In this document: one piece after another, positions 9,136-20,000 of the stretch
How the letters are laid out: each line of letters starts with the position of its first letter
Position numbering within the stretch: position 1 is the stretch's first letter
NCBI GenBank assembly: GCA_003225295.1
Contig: QHYZ01000046.1
Location: forward strand, 176,896-240,895
Direction of reading: 5' to 3'
Source of the DNA: Acidobacteriota bacterium
GTDB taxonomy: Bacteria > Acidobacteriota > Terriglobia > Acidiferrales > UBA7541
Length of the DNA stretch: 64,000 nucleotides
Translations under genes and position numbers: made by a program
Notes under the pieces: model-generated
What the model saw: the letters and a program-made list of their open reading frames with translations, nothing else
Told to the model about the DNA's origin: nothing
Databases searched by the model: none

Positions 9136-11412
9136 ATGATCTTTTTCCTCTTTCGCCTTGTCGTGGCCGCGCTGCTCTTGGCTGACGGTGGCGACTCTCG
9201 TCCCGGTGATTTTAGGATCATTGGCCCAGGCGGTGGTGGGGCAACGTTCCATCCCAGTATCAGTCCTCACGACCCGCAGACCGTGCTGGTCAGTTGCGAT
9301 ATGACGGGGTCCTATATCACCCATGATGCCGGCAAGTCTTGGCGCATGTTTAATCTACGAGGAGTCGTGGAGTTCTTCGTTTTCGATCCGCTCGATCGCA
9401 AGGTGATTTATGCGCAATCTAACGGATTGTGGCGCAGTCGGGACGAAGGTGAGACCTGGCGCCTGGTTTATCCGGGCCCGTCCTCGGTGAAGAGCATCAA
9501 AATGAGTTCGGATCACTCGGACGAAGATCTAATTGCGGAACCGAATCCTCTCGGCAACATAACGGCAATGGCCATCGATCCCTCCGATTCCAAAACCCTC
9601 TATGTTGCCGCAGGCGATAGAAAAAAAGAGTCGTTTGCCCTCTTTATCTCGCGTGACGGGGGCCAGAATTGGATTAGAGAGGAGAACTTACCCGGACGGG
9701 CCTACAAGATGTGGGTCAATTCTCACTCACCTAGCGGTGCTCGGATGGTTCTCATTGCCGGTTCACATTTCATTGAAAAGAAAACCTCCTCCGGCATGCA
9801 GGGGCTATCCGGCCCCTCGGCAAAGACTTTCACAGATTTCTCTGCCGGATTCAGGAAGGATGGCCAGCCGATCATTTATGTTATCGGTGACGCATCGGCC
9901 TATACGTCGGATGACGAAGGGACCACTTGGCGAAAGGCCAGCTTGGGTGAGGGGGGTGCGAAAGTGCGAGCCATCTCGACCAGCTTGCGCAATCCAGAGA
10001 CGGCCTATGTCTCCTATCGAGACCTGGAAGAGCGCGGCATCAAATGGCTAGGAGTTGCCAAGACCACGGATGGGGGACGCCATTGGCGACCGGTTTGGAA
10101 AGAGGACAGCAATCCTGCGGCTAACCCCGCCACAAATATTCACGATGCGTGGATCACCGAACGATTTGGATCGGATTGGGGTGAAAATCCCTTGGCGCTG
10201 GCCGTGGCCGACGCGGACGCCAATATAGGTTACGGGACGGATTTGGGAAGAGTGATGCGCACGACGGACGGAGGTGCAAGTTGGGTGGCAGTTTATTCAA
10301 GAAAATCCGGCGAAAACGGATGGGTCAGCACGGGTCTTGATGTGACGACCACCTATGGCTACCACTTTGATCCCTTTGATCACCATCGGCAATTTATCAC
10401 TACGACAGATATTGGTCTTTTCCGCAGCGAAGATGGCGGGCAATCCTGGATTAGTTCCACTCGAGGTGTGCCGAAGGAGTGGACGAACACCACCTACTGG
10501 ATTGAATTCGACCCCCAGGTGAAGGGGCGTATCTGGAGCGTGAATAGTTGGACGCATGATTTACCGCGACCAAAGATGTGGAGAAGGAGTGGGATTCGGG
10601 GTTATCGGGGGGGCGTATGCCGCACCGAGGACGGGGGAAAGACCTGGACAAAGTCGAATGACGGAATGGCGGAAACTGCAGCGACGCACATCCTATTGGA
10701 CCCCGCGAGTCCGCCTGCGGCGCGCGTGCTCTACGTTGCCGCCTTCGGGCAAGGCGTATACAAGAGCGCGGATGGAGGCAAGAGCTGGAAGCTGAAAAAC
10801 GCTGGCATTACCCAGAAAGAACCTTTTGCCTGGAGAATTGTCAGGGATACCCGGGGGACACTCTACGTGCTGGTGGCGCGTCGTTCCGAGGATGGGAGCA
10901 TAGGAACAGAGGGCGACGGCGCGATTTACAAATCCACCGATGGAGCGGAGAACTGGAGCCCGGTGACCATGCCCGAGGGAAGCAACGGTCCGAATGGGCT
11001 GGCCGTTGATCCCCGCGAACCGGATCGACTCTATCTCGCGGCGTGGGCCAGGGACAAGGGAGAACGCGGTGAGGGTGGCGGCATCTACTTGTCGACGAAT
11101 CGAGGAATGACTTGGACGCGAGTGCTGGATCGTGATCGCCACGTCTACGATGTCACCATAGATCCGCGCGACGCGAAAATCCTCTACGCTTGCGGGTTCG
11201 AGTCCTCCGCATGGAAATCAAGCGACCGCGGGGAAAACTGGACGCGCGTACCCGGGTTTAACTTTAAATGGGGACATCGCGTCATTCCCGATCCCGAAGA
11301 TCCCAAAAAAGTTTACATCACAACCTTTGGCGGGGGCGTTTGGCATGGCTCCGTGGATGGGGAAGATCGTCCATTGGACATCGTTACGCCTGAGCTTCAG
11401 CCGGGACGGTAG
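9136..11412 (+). CDS. Secreted Asp-box beta-propeller protein (sialidase/GH74/sortilin-like)
   Basis: Exported 758-residue protein built from repeated Asp boxes (S-x-D-x-G-x-x-W), for example SRDEGETW, SRDGGQNW, SEDGGQSW, SADGGKSW and STDGAENW, the hallmark of seven-bladed propellers of GH74 xyloglucanases, sialidases and VPS10-like proteins. The N-terminus (MIFFLFRLVVAALLLADGG) is a signal peptide, and AAAGGAAAG supplies the ribosome site for ATG 9136. No sialidase arginine triad could be assigned, so cleavage activity is uncertain. It may bind or trim a glycan whose sugars feed the agaS-lacCD pathway. agaS starts 39 bases downstream, so the two are probably co-transcribed. Confidence 0.8.
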   Translation: MIFFLFRLVVAALLLADGGDSRPGDFRIIGPGGGGATFHPSISPHDPQTVLVSCDMTGSYITHDAGKSWRMFNLRGVVEFFVFDPLDRKVIYAQSNGLWRSRDEGETWRLVYPGPSSVKSIKMSSDHSDEDLIAEPNPLGNITAMAIDPSDSKTLYVAAGDRKKESFALFISRDGGQNWIREENLPGRAYKMWVNSHSPSGARMVLIAGSHFIEKKTSSGMQGLSGPSAKTFTDFSAGFRKDGQPIIYVIGDASAYTSDDEGTTWRKASLGEGGAKVRAISTSLRNPETAYVSYRDLEERGIKWLGVAKTTDGGRHWRPVWKEDSNPAANPATNIHDAWITERFGSDWGENPLALAVADADANIGYGTDLGRVMRTTDGGASWVAVYSRKSGENGWVSTGLDVTTTYGYHFDPFDHHRQFITTTDIGLFRSEDGGQSWISSTRGVPKEWTNTTYWIEFDPQVKGRIWSVNSWTHDLPRPKMWRRSGIRGYRGGVCRTEDGGKTWTKSNDGMAETAATHILLDPASPPAARVLYVAAFGQGVYKSADGGKSWKLKNAGITQKEPFAWRIVRDTRGTLYVLVARRSEDGSIGTEGDGAIYKSTDGAENWSPVTMPEGSNGPNGLAVDPREPDRLYLAAWARDKGERGEGGGIYLSTNRGMTWTRVLDRDRHVYDVTIDPRDAKILYACGFESSAWKSSDRGENWTRVPGFNFKWGHRVIPDPEDPKKVYITTFGGGVWHGSVDGEDRPLDIVTPELQPGR

Positions 11413-11451
11413 CGCAGGAATCTCCTGGCAGAAAAGAGGCAAAAAGAGCCT

Positions 11452-12675
11452 ATGGAAAGTGCCTCCTTGTTGACGCAGGCGGACTGGCAACGTGCGCTGA
11501 TGAACCAGCAAGCGCGGGCGGCAGAATTTTTTGGCCGGTCAGAGGCGGAGCAAAAACGGCTTGGCTACTTTCACACGCTGCAGGAGATCTGCCAGCAGCC
11601 TTGGACGTGGCTGCAGACTGCGGATCGCATGATCGCTGCTCGCGATAGCCTGAGAAAGGATGTGGCAGGAATTCGAAGCCTCGCGCTTACAGGATCCGGG
11701 AGCTCAGAATATGCCGCCGAATGCGTGTGCTTCCCACTGCAAAATGACCTGGGGATCTCGGCGGAATCGATCAGCGGCGGATCGCTGTTAATGTACGGCG
11801 GAAAAGCGTTGCCTCTCGGAAGGCCTGGCTTGCTCGTTTCTTTGGCGAGATCCGGAGACAGCCCCGAGAGCAGGGGGGCCCTAGAATTGATACTGGACAC
11901 CGAGCCACAGTTTCGACACGTGGTGGTGACCTGCAATGAGCAGGGAAGCCTGGCCAGAGATTCGCGCCTTCATGAGAAGGTACACGTCATCACGCTTCCC
12001 GCCGAGACTCATGACAAGAGCTTGGTCATGACCAGCAGTTTCACCAACTTGCTGCTGGCGGCGCGCTTCATGGGCATGCTCGGAAGACCAGATGGATATC
12101 GAAAATTGTGCGAGAGGCTAAGCCAAATCACTGGGGGACTGATCGGATCTAACTTCGATATCCTAGCAAAGATTGCGGCCGCGGATTTCCGCCGTGCCGT
12201 ATTTCTTGGCAGTGGACCGCATTTCGCTGCCTCACGCGAAGCGGCGCTGAAGATGTTGGAGCTGACCTCGGGTCGCGTTACTACACTTTGCGAATCGTAT
12301 CTTGGTTTTCGGCATGGCCCCATGAGCTACGTGCAGGACGACACTCTCATCGTTTGCAATTTGTCGTGCGATTCCACGATTCGCGCGTATGAGTTGGATC
12401 TATTGCACGAATTGGACCGCAAGAAACTTGGATTATGCAAAGTTATTGTCGGAGAGAATATTCCAGATTCTGCGGTTAGAGAGGGCGATCAGGTCATCGC
12501 GTGCCAGGGATTGACTGAACTCGGAGACCAAGAGACCCCCACCGTGTATGTGGTTGTCGCCCAACTTCTGGCTTTTTTTCGTTGCCTCGAAGAGGGACTT
12601 CGGCCGGATTCACCGTCTGAAGGAGGGATTATCAACCGTGTGGTGGAGAAGTTTCCTCTTCACACGCCTTCGTGA
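11452..12675 (+). CDS. agaS: AgaS-type SIS-domain sugar-phosphate deaminase/ketose isomerase
   Basis: Cytoplasmic enzyme of 407 residues with two SIS domains. The family converts galactosamine-6-phosphate to tagatose-6-phosphate plus ammonia. SIS1 has LTGSGSSEYAAECVC and SLARSGDSPES; SIS2 has FLGSGPHFAASREAALKMLE followed by ESYLGFRHGPMSYV, typical of AgaS/GlmS-like sugar-phosphate sites. Length and motif order match tagatose-6-phosphate ketose/aldose isomerases. A LacD-like aldolase and a LacC-like kinase downstream use the expected product, which supports the substrate call. A glucosamine-6-phosphate variant is the main alternative. Confidence 0.87.
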   Translation: MESASLLTQADWQRALMNQQARAAEFFGRSEAEQKRLGYFHTLQEICQQPWTWLQTADRMIAARDSLRKDVAGIRSLALTGSGSSEYAAECVCFPLQNDLGISAESISGGSLLMYGGKALPLGRPGLLVSLARSGDSPESRGALELILDTEPQFRHVVVTCNEQGSLARDSRLHEKVHVITLPAETHDKSLVMTSSFTNLLLAARFMGMLGRPDGYRKLCERLSQITGGLIGSNFDILAKIAAADFRRAVFLGSGPHFAASREAALKMLELTSGRVTTLCESYLGFRHGPMSYVQDDTLIVCNLSCDSTIRAYELDLLHELDRKKLGLCKVIVGENIPDSAVREGDQVIACQGLTELGDQETPTVYVVVAQLLAFFRCLEEGLRPDSPSEGGIINRVVEKFPLHTPS

Positions 12676-12795
12676 ATGGCCGTCAGCCGCAAACTCTCTC
12701 AAGCGGACGAATAAGCCGGGAAGCCTGTATTAATCCATGATCGAGCAGAACTACTTGAAACGGCGTTAGCGATGTTGCTCCGCGAGGCCATGCCC

Positions 12796-15700
12796 ATGCG
12801 ATGGACGGTGCTGTTCTTGTTTCTGGCTGTCAACGCCGTAACCGCTCAAGGTCAGGTACGCGTGTGGGAAGGAGTTCTGAATCTTCCGGCATACGAAGAG
12901 GGAGTGCCCGACCCCAATCCTCCTTTCGACCAGTTCGCCATCGGTCGATTCAATTATCCCTATACTATGCGGAAAGAAATCACCAACCAGCGGACGGAGC
13001 ACCGGTGGCGTGCGATCTATCTTGAAAATGAATATCTGAAATGTTCAGTGCTACCGGATTTGGGCGGGCATATTTATACGTGCATCGACAAACTCAGCGG
13101 GCAGCCGATATTCTACGCCAACCCTTCCATTAAGAAGGCCCGGATCGGTTATCGCGGAGCCTGGGCCGCGTTCGGGGTCGAGTTTAACTTTCCCGTTTCT
13201 CACAATTGGGTCTCCATGTCCCCGGTGGATTTCGCTTACGCGAGCCACGAGGATAGCAGTGCATCGGTAACCGTTGGGAATATCGACAGAGTTTATGGAA
13301 TGGAATGGTCCGTCGAATTAACTCTGCGGCCGGGCTCTACGGTTCTCGAACAGCATGTCACGCTGAGTAATCGAAGCGATGTACGCCATCGTTTCTATTG
13401 GTGGAACAATGCCGCCGTCCAGGTTTGGGACGATTCTCAGATTCAATACCCCATGCGCTATGCCGCAGCGCATGGGTTTGCGGAAGTGCAGAGATGGCCG
13501 GTCGATCCACAGGGTAAGGATCTCAGCGTCATCCATAACCAGAGCGACGGACCAGTATCCATGTTCGTCCATGGAAGCCGCGAAGACTTCATGGGCGTCT
13601 GGCATCCCCGAACAAACACTGGGACGGCGCATTTTGCCGACTATGCCGAGCTACCAGCCAAGAAAATATGGTCCTGGGGTGTTGACGCGGATGGGCTTGA
13701 TTGGCGCAACGCGCTCTCCGACAACAATAGCGCCTATGTCGAGTTGCAAGCAGGCCTGTTCCGAAATCAAGAGACCTATGCATTCCTCGAACCGCGACAA
13801 AAGATTGCCTTCACGGAATACTGGATACCGGTCCGCGATACGGACGGGATTTCCCGCGCCAATCTTGCCGGGGTGGTTCACCTGGAGCGCAAGACCGGCA
13901 TTTTGGTGGTCTTCTTCAATGCCAACCGAAAGTTGCCCGATGCTACGATCCAGATCTTAGATGGAAACGCTTCCTTGCTCAACGAGAAAAGAGATGTTGT
14001 ACCGGAGCGAGTGTGGAAGAGAGAGATTCAGATTCCAAGTGCTACCAGGAAGTATACGTTTGAACTCAAAAATAGCGAGGGCGCCCCGCTTTTGAGGCAG
14101 ACGGAAGGGGAGTATGACTGGACGCCCGAATCCGAAATTAAAGTTGGCCCGCAAATTTCCTACAACGTACCGGAGGAGAGTCGTCGCACCGAGGACGACT
14201 GGCTCGAGCAGGGCAAGACGGAAGAGTTGAACGGCAACCTGTTAGCCGCCCTCGAAACCTATAAAGAAGCCTTGCTGAAGTTCCCCACAGACTTTGAATT
14301 GTTGAAGGCGGCGGGACGACTCGACACATGTCTAGAGCGCTTTGAAGAAGCGGTATCTCACCTCTCTACCGCTCATGACCGAAATACTACCGATGCGGAG
14401 ATTTCCTATTATCTTGGAATCGCGTACGAGGGCGTAGAACGAGAGAACGACGCGGTCGACGCATACGAGGAAGCGATGCGCATACCCTCATATCGTGCGG
14501 CCGCTGCATTGCGGCTTGCCGAACTGCGGGCTCGGCGGGGTGCCGTGAAGGAGGCAAGAGATTTTCTGAGGAAAAGCCTCGAGTCCGCGCCGGAAGACCT
14601 GCGTGCAGAGGAGGAGCTGGCAGCTGTATCGCGCGTGCTCGGAGGGACTGCCGACGCGGAAAAGATAGCAAGGGAACGGCTGGCGCGCTTTCCGTTGAGC
14701 GATTTTCTCCGGGAAGAACTTGGAAAAACGAACATCTTGCATCTTGCCGCGGATCCCTATCGAGTCCTAAATGTTGCATCAGAATACGCGCGGTTGGGAC
14801 TATACCGTCGAGCCGTGGAGGTTCTCTCGCGCGACTATCCGTCCCCTGAGGCGGACCAGGGCGAACCTGGCGCGGTTATCCCGCAGAAGAATCCGATGGT
14901 TGTCTACTTTCGCGGGTACTGTCGCGAGAAACTCGGGGAGTCAGGGGCAGCGGACTATTTGCAAGCCTCCCGACTCTCGACTGTAAATATATTTCCGAAC
15001 ACAATCGAAGACCAGCAAGCCCTCAAAGCGGCCATTCGCACAAACGAGAAAGACGCGACCGCTCATTACCTGCTGGGGACGTGGTATTTTGCACGCGCAA
15101 AGACGGAAGAAGCCATCGGCGAATGGCAAAAAGCGCGAGAGCTCAATCCCCAAATACCAGTGTTGGAAGCCAGTCTCGGATTGGCGTTGCTACACGTGAA
15201 GAGGGATTTCGCGGGTGCCCTCCATGTATTCGCGGAAGGAATAAGAAATGATCCGTCGAACGTGGTGAACTATTCCGGTTCGGTTTCGGCGATGGCGGTA
15301 ATGGGGAAACCCGCAGCGGAGCGGGCGAAAACACTGGAGCGCTATCCCGACCTAGACCGTATGCCAACTAGTTTGGTTTATGAACTGGCTTTGAACCGCG
15401 CCGAGGAAGGGAACTATAAAGGCGCGATTGACTTGTTCCCGAACCGGTTCTTCGGCAGCGAAGAAGGCGGAACGAACGTTCGCCAGGTCTGGGTTGAAGT
15501 GAAGTTGCGACAAGCCATTGGGTTGGCTCGAACCGGCCACTGCGAAGAAGCGCTGGCCACAGCGAAAACACTTGGTTCGCCCGTTCCAGGCCTTGCATTT
15601 ACGCAGGACGGATTGAAACCATTACTGGATTCCACCAGGACCAACTACCTAGTCGGTGAAACGCTTTCTACTTGCGGCCAAAAAGAAGAGGCAGATCGCA

Positions 15701-16011
15701 GGTACCGACTCTCGGCGCAAGCGACCGACACTTCGGACGCCGTGTGGGCTTGGGCGTCGGCCAAGAAGCTGGGAAGCTATGATCCAGCCCTATGGCGGGA
15801 ACGTCTTTCCTCAGCGTTGTCACAAGCGGAGTCCAACGCACTAACCAGCGCCAATCAAGGTTGGTGGGCCTACTTGGTGGGGGTCTTGCAGATGGCGCTT
15901 GGTAACGAAGTTCAGGGCAAAGCTTCCCTCCGCGAATCCTTGCTCTTGCCCGACAACCGAATGTCTTATCACTTGAGCCGCCTGGCAATGGAAGGAGCTA
16001 CACCTCGATAA
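12796..16011 (+). CDS. Secreted DUF5107-TPR protein
   Basis: Large exported protein (1,071 residues from this start). Signal peptide MRWTVLFLFLAVNAVTAQ, then a DUF5107 domain (residues about 20-440; LKCSVLPDLGGHIYTCIDK, PVSHNWVSMSPVDF, LEPRQKIAFTEYW), a galactose-mutarotase-like beta-sandwich. The C-terminal half is a run of tetratricopeptide repeats (about 475-1070; GNLLAALETYKEALLKFPTD, TAHYLLGTWYFARAKTEEAI). This architecture is common in carbohydrate loci of Acidobacteriota and Bacteroidota, but its function is not established; it probably handles oligosaccharides in the periplasm. GAGG lies 8 bases before ATG 12796; alternative in-frame ATGs are at 12772 and 12790. Its tail overlaps the convergent DeoR gene by 14 bases. 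Confidence 0.85.
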   Translation: MRWTVLFLFLAVNAVTAQGQVRVWEGVLNLPAYEEGVPDPNPPFDQFAIGRFNYPYTMRKEITNQRTEHRWRAIYLENEYLKCSVLPDLGGHIYTCIDKLSGQPIFYANPSIKKARIGYRGAWAAFGVEFNFPVSHNWVSMSPVDFAYASHEDSSASVTVGNIDRVYGMEWSVELTLRPGSTVLEQHVTLSNRSDVRHRFYWWNNAAVQVWDDSQIQYPMRYAAAHGFAEVQRWPVDPQGKDLSVIHNQSDGPVSMFVHGSREDFMGVWHPRTNTGTAHFADYAELPAKKIWSWGVDADGLDWRNALSDNNSAYVELQAGLFRNQETYAFLEPRQKIAFTEYWIPVRDTDGISRANLAGVVHLERKTGILVVFFNANRKLPDATIQILDGNASLLNEKRDVVPERVWKREIQIPSATRKYTFELKNSEGAPLLRQTEGEYDWTPESEIKVGPQISYNVPEESRRTEDDWLEQGKTEELNGNLLAALETYKEALLKFPTDFELLKAAGRLDTCLERFEEAVSHLSTAHDRNTTDAEISYYLGIAYEGVERENDAVDAYEEAMRIPSYRAAAALRLAELRARRGAVKEARDFLRKSLESAPEDLRAEEELAAVSRVLGGTADAEKIARERLARFPLSDFLREELGKTNILHLAADPYRVLNVASEYARLGLYRRAVEVLSRDYPSPEADQGEPGAVIPQKNPMVVYFRGYCREKLGESGAADYLQASRLSTVNIFPNTIEDQQALKAAIRTNEKDATAHYLLGTWYFARAKTEEAIGEWQKARELNPQIPVLEASLGLALLHVKRDFAGALHVFAEGIRNDPSNVVNYSGSVSAMAVMGKPAAERAKTLERYPDLDRMPTSLVYELALNRAEEGNYKGAIDLFPNRFFGSEEGGTNVRQVWVEVKLRQAIGLARTGHCEEALATAKTLGSPVPGLAFTQDGLKPLLDSTRTNYLVGETLSTCGQKEEADRRYRLSAQATDTSDAVWAWASAKKLGSYDPALWRERLSSALSQAESNALTSANQGWWAYLVGVLQMALGNEVQGKASLRESLLLPDNRMSYHLSRLAMEGATPR

Positions 16012-16783
16012 CTTCAATGCCTTTCTTGCGAAGTTCCTCGGTGAATTCCTGAGGAGCGCGGTTGTCCGTGACCAGGCGCCGGATTCTTTCGAAGGGGCCA
16101 ATCTTGGAGACGCTTCTCCGACCCAGTTTGCTGAAATCCGTGACAACATTGACCTCTTTGGCAGAGCGAATCATCACGTTGTTAAGCTGCGCTTCGAGCA
16201 AATCCGGTGTCGAAGGACCGTTCTCGAGATCGAAACCGTCGACCGCCAGGAAAAGGCGGTCGGCGTGGAACTCATTCATCATGGCTTCCGCCTGCGGTCC
16301 TACGAAGGAGCAGGCAATCGGACGCAACAGCCCACCGATCATAATTAAGGAAACGCCGGGAGCATCGGCGAGCTCGACCGCTATGTTCAGGGCGTTCGTA
16401 ATAACCGTAAGCGATTGAACTTTCAGCCTTTTCAAATGTCGGGCCACTTCTGCCGTGGTCGTTCCTGAATCGAGAATAATGGTTTCCCGCGGTTGCACCA
16501 ATTCTGCCGCGGCCCTTCCGATCCTGATTTTTTCATCCCGATGCAGAGTTTCTTTGGTACGAAGAGGGTAATCCTGGGTCGCTTCCAGGCGCCGCACAGC
16601 ACCGCCGTGCGAACGAACCACTGCCCCGATGGAAGCAAGAGCATCGAGGTCATTGCGGGCGGTGACGGCGGATATGGAGAACCGCCTGACCATATCCGCG
16701 ACGGTTACTTGACCCTCCTGGTCAACGAGGTCCAGCACACTCCGGCGTCGCTGTTCTGTTAGCAGACGAGCTTTGGGGGTCAT
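15998..16783 (-). CDS. DeoR/GlpR-family transcriptional regulator (AgaR-like)
   Basis: Repressor of 261 residues. The N-terminal DeoR winged helix (RRRSVLDLVDQEGQVTVADM, with ISAVTARNDLDALAS as recognition helix) is followed by a sugar-phosphate sensor domain (IILDSGTTTAEVARHL, LTVITNALNIAVEL, LIMIGGLLR, FLAVDGFDLENG). DeoR family members bind phosphorylated sugars and de-repress neighbouring catabolic genes. It is divergent from the TonB receptor at 17001, and the shared intergenic region has a TTTCG-rich box. Control of the surrounding amino-sugar/tagatose genes is inferred from position. Confidence 0.9.
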   Translation of the reverse strand: MTPKARLLTEQRRRSVLDLVDQEGQVTVADMVRRFSISAVTARNDLDALASIGAVVRSHGGAVRRLEATQDYPLRTKETLHRDEKIRIGRAAAELVQPRETIILDSGTTTAEVARHLKRLKVQSLTVITNALNIAVELADAPGVSLIMIGGLLRPIACSFVGPQAEAMMNEFHADRLFLAVDGFDLENGPSTPDLLEAQLNNVMIRSAKEVNVVTDFSKLGRRSVSKIGPFERIRRLVTDNRAPQEFTEELRKKGIEVIEV

Positions 16784-16830
16784 CGACCGTTTCCGTAGGC
16801 CAAGTATAGGTTGCTGGCATCCGGTGCGTC

Positions 16831-16880
16831 AAACAAACGAAACCATAGAACCTGCAAATACTTTCGTCTTCTTTCTTTAT
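16831..16880. promoter_or_regulatory. Candidate AgaR-like operators between deoR-type regulator and TonB receptor
   Basis: ACTTTCGTCTTCTTTCTTTA (starting 16860) matches about 18 of 22 positions of the published E. coli AgaR consensus. A facing box AAACAAACGAAACC occurs at 16831. The position, between divergent regulator and receptor genes, suits autoregulation plus control of uptake. Comparison was by eye. Confidence 0.45.
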
Positions 16881-17000
16881 CCATTTTATTCTTTATTTGT
16901 CGTTGTGTTTGCTTTCCTATTGTGGTAGAGGTCTCGAAACCCGTTTGCCTCTGGGTGTTTCGGATCTCGGGTGAATTTTGGCATTGCGGAGGAGGTAGGT

Positions 17001-20000
17001 ATGCATAAGGTCTGCGTGATTATGCTGCTCGGTTGCACTGTTCTTTTGCTGGCGTGCCCGACGTCTGGGCAGGGCAACCTCGGTGCCATCACCGGTACAG
17101 TTCTGGACACGAGTGGTGCCGTTGTTCCCGACGCCGCGCTCACCATTACGAACGTTGAAACCAACGTGAAGTGGACGGCCAAAACAAGCAGTGCCGGCTA
17201 CTACCGGGTGGCAGTGCCTCCCGGCAGATATCGCCTGGAGGCAGAGAAGCAGGGTTTCAAGACGGAAGTAGCCGAAAGTGTTCTTGTGCCAGTCGCGCAG
17301 GTGGTGACGGTCGATCTCACGTTGCAAGTTGGCAACCAATCGCAAAGGGTGGAAGTCACATCGCAGACGCCGCTCCTCACGCCTTCCACGGCGGAAGTGA
17401 GCTCTGCCGTAAGCGCTCAGGAGTTCGAGACTCTGCCCATTGAGGTGGGTGATGGAGGACGACAGCTCCAAACTTTCATCTTCACCAGTCTTCCCGGAAC
17501 TGTCGGCGATACATTTTCGGGGTCGATTAATGGCGGGCAGCTGTTCAGCCATGAAATCCTCATTGACGGCGTCACGATTGGCCGCTACGACCTCAGTGGC
17601 GGAAGTCTTGATGAATTCAGTCCGGGCACGGATTCCATTGCCGAATTCAAGGTGCAGATGTCTAATTATTCGGCAGAATACGGCGAGACGGGCGGCGGCA
17701 TCGCCAATTTCGTTTATAAGTCCGGCACGAATCAGTTTCACGGCACGCTTTTTGAATACAACAAGAATCCCGTGTTCAACGCCGCGGGCACGGTTGTAAA
17801 CGCGAATCCTGGCACTCCCAAGGATAATGAGAAAGAGAACAACTTCGGAGGCACCATCGGCGGCCCGATCAGAAAAGATCACACCTTCTTCTTCTTCAAC
17901 TACGAAGGCGATCGCTTCCGGAGCTTTGCGTTGGCTGGGTTCATGACGTTGCCGACGCCTGCCATGAAGAATGGCGATTTCGGCTCCTGGTTGGGGGCGC
18001 AGGTCGGCACCGACGCGCTGGGCCGCTCAGTATTCAAGAACGAGATCTACGACCCGACAACGACGCGCAATGTGACCGCCGGACAGGTCGACCCAGTTAC
18101 TGGACTAACGGCGAATGCGGACACCATCATCCGCGATCCCTTTAATTCCGGCGGCAACTTGAACGTCATTCCCGCCGCTGAGTTCAGCAATGCGTCTTCG
18201 GTTCTTCTCCCGCTGATTCCGGACCCGCAAATCGCCAAAAACACAAACAACACCCTAAGACTCAGCGGCTGTTGCCCAATCCTCTCACGCAACGCATACA
18301 CGGCCAAAATCGATCACGTGCTCACCAGCAAGCAGAAGCTGTGGGGGTCGTTTACCTGGAATCACCGGGACCGGTATAACAGGAACAACAGCAGGACGTT
18401 CGAGCCTTTCCCCGGACAGCCGATCAACCCGGTCAAGCGGCAGATCGTGGGAGGTCCCCAGGTGCGCATCGCGCACTCCTGGACCATCAGCAGTCGCAGC
18501 GTCAATGAATTCTCTGTGGGGTACAATCGTTTTCAAAATAAGAACAACATCACCGATAACGCCAAATTCACTCCTCAGCTAGGAATCCCCGGAGTCCCGG
18601 ACGACTGCTTCCCACCTTTGCGTTTTACTGGCCACAATCCTGTTCCGCCCCTTTTCGGCGTAGGATGCAAGAACATTGACCCGTCCGAGAGTTACATTTA
18701 TCAGGACACATTCAGTTATTTGCGCGGCAAACATGGCTTGAAGTTCGGTGGGGAGTTCCGCCGCTATCGTTACAATACTTATGAACCCGGTGCTCTATCA
18801 GGCGATTTCACCTTCACCGACCGCGAGACCTCTCTCCCCGGTTTCACCACGACGACGGGCCATCCTTTTGCCAGCTTCATCCTGGGGGCCGTGGATAAGG
18901 GTAATCGCGCCGTCTACACGACTGCGCCGGGCTACCGGGCTGGCTTGTTCGCGTTCTTCGCTCAGGATGACTTTAAGGCCACGCCCAAATTAACACTCAA
19001 CCTTGGATTGCGCTGGGAGATTCCTCTTCCTCAGAAAGAGGTCTTGAATCGCGAGTCGGGGTTTGATCCGACGGTCCCGAATCCTGGCGCCGATAATATC
19101 CCCGGCGCGCTCGTTTTCCTGGGTAGTTGCCAAACTTGCATCCACCGCAACTCCTTCCAAGACTGGTACTTCAAAGAATTCGGGCCGCGCATCGGTCTGG
19201 CCTACCAGTTCTACAAGAACCTGGTGTTTCGCGGAGGTTACGGGATTTCTTACGGTCCTCCGATCGAGAACAACTTCGGTAGTCAGAACCTTTTCGGCTT
19301 CAACAGCGGAGTGCTTCTGGTCAAGGGTACTTCACCAACGGGATTCCCCCAGGACCCCGTTACGTATTTGTCGACCCTGAAGTCCGCTTCCTTACCGGCA
19401 AAGGCCCAAGTCGGTGTCCCGGCATTTACGGGAACACTTCCCAATCGTGACCCGGCATCTGCCAATGGCCAGTCGCTCGACTTCATGCCCAGGAATGCTG
19501 CCGCACAGCCGTATGCCCAGAATTGGAGTGCCGGATTCCAGTATCAATTGCCCCGCGAAGTCCTGCTGCAGGCCGATTATGTGGGCTCCAAGGGCACCCG
19601 CCTTCTCAATGGCTACTTTGGCTTTTGGTACAACCAGGTGCCTTCGAAATACATGGCCCTGGGAGATATTCTCGCCGACAACTTGGCGACCGACCTGGCG
19701 GACCCGGTTAATGGGCCGATCCTGGCAAGTTTCGGAATTACCAAGCTGCCGTACCCTGATTTCGACTTGAACAACTACGACAACTCCGTGGCTGCGGCAC
19801 TCCAGCCATTCCCGCAATATTCGGGCCTGGTCAACAATTATCCGACAATTGGCAATTCCACATATCATTCTCTTCAGTTGATGGCCCGTAAGAGGACCGC
19901 GCACGGCTTGAGTTTCATCGGCGCCTACACCTGGTCCAAGACTCTCACCGACACCGATAGCGCTCTATATGCCTCGGGCAGTCAGATCGTCCAAGATTTT

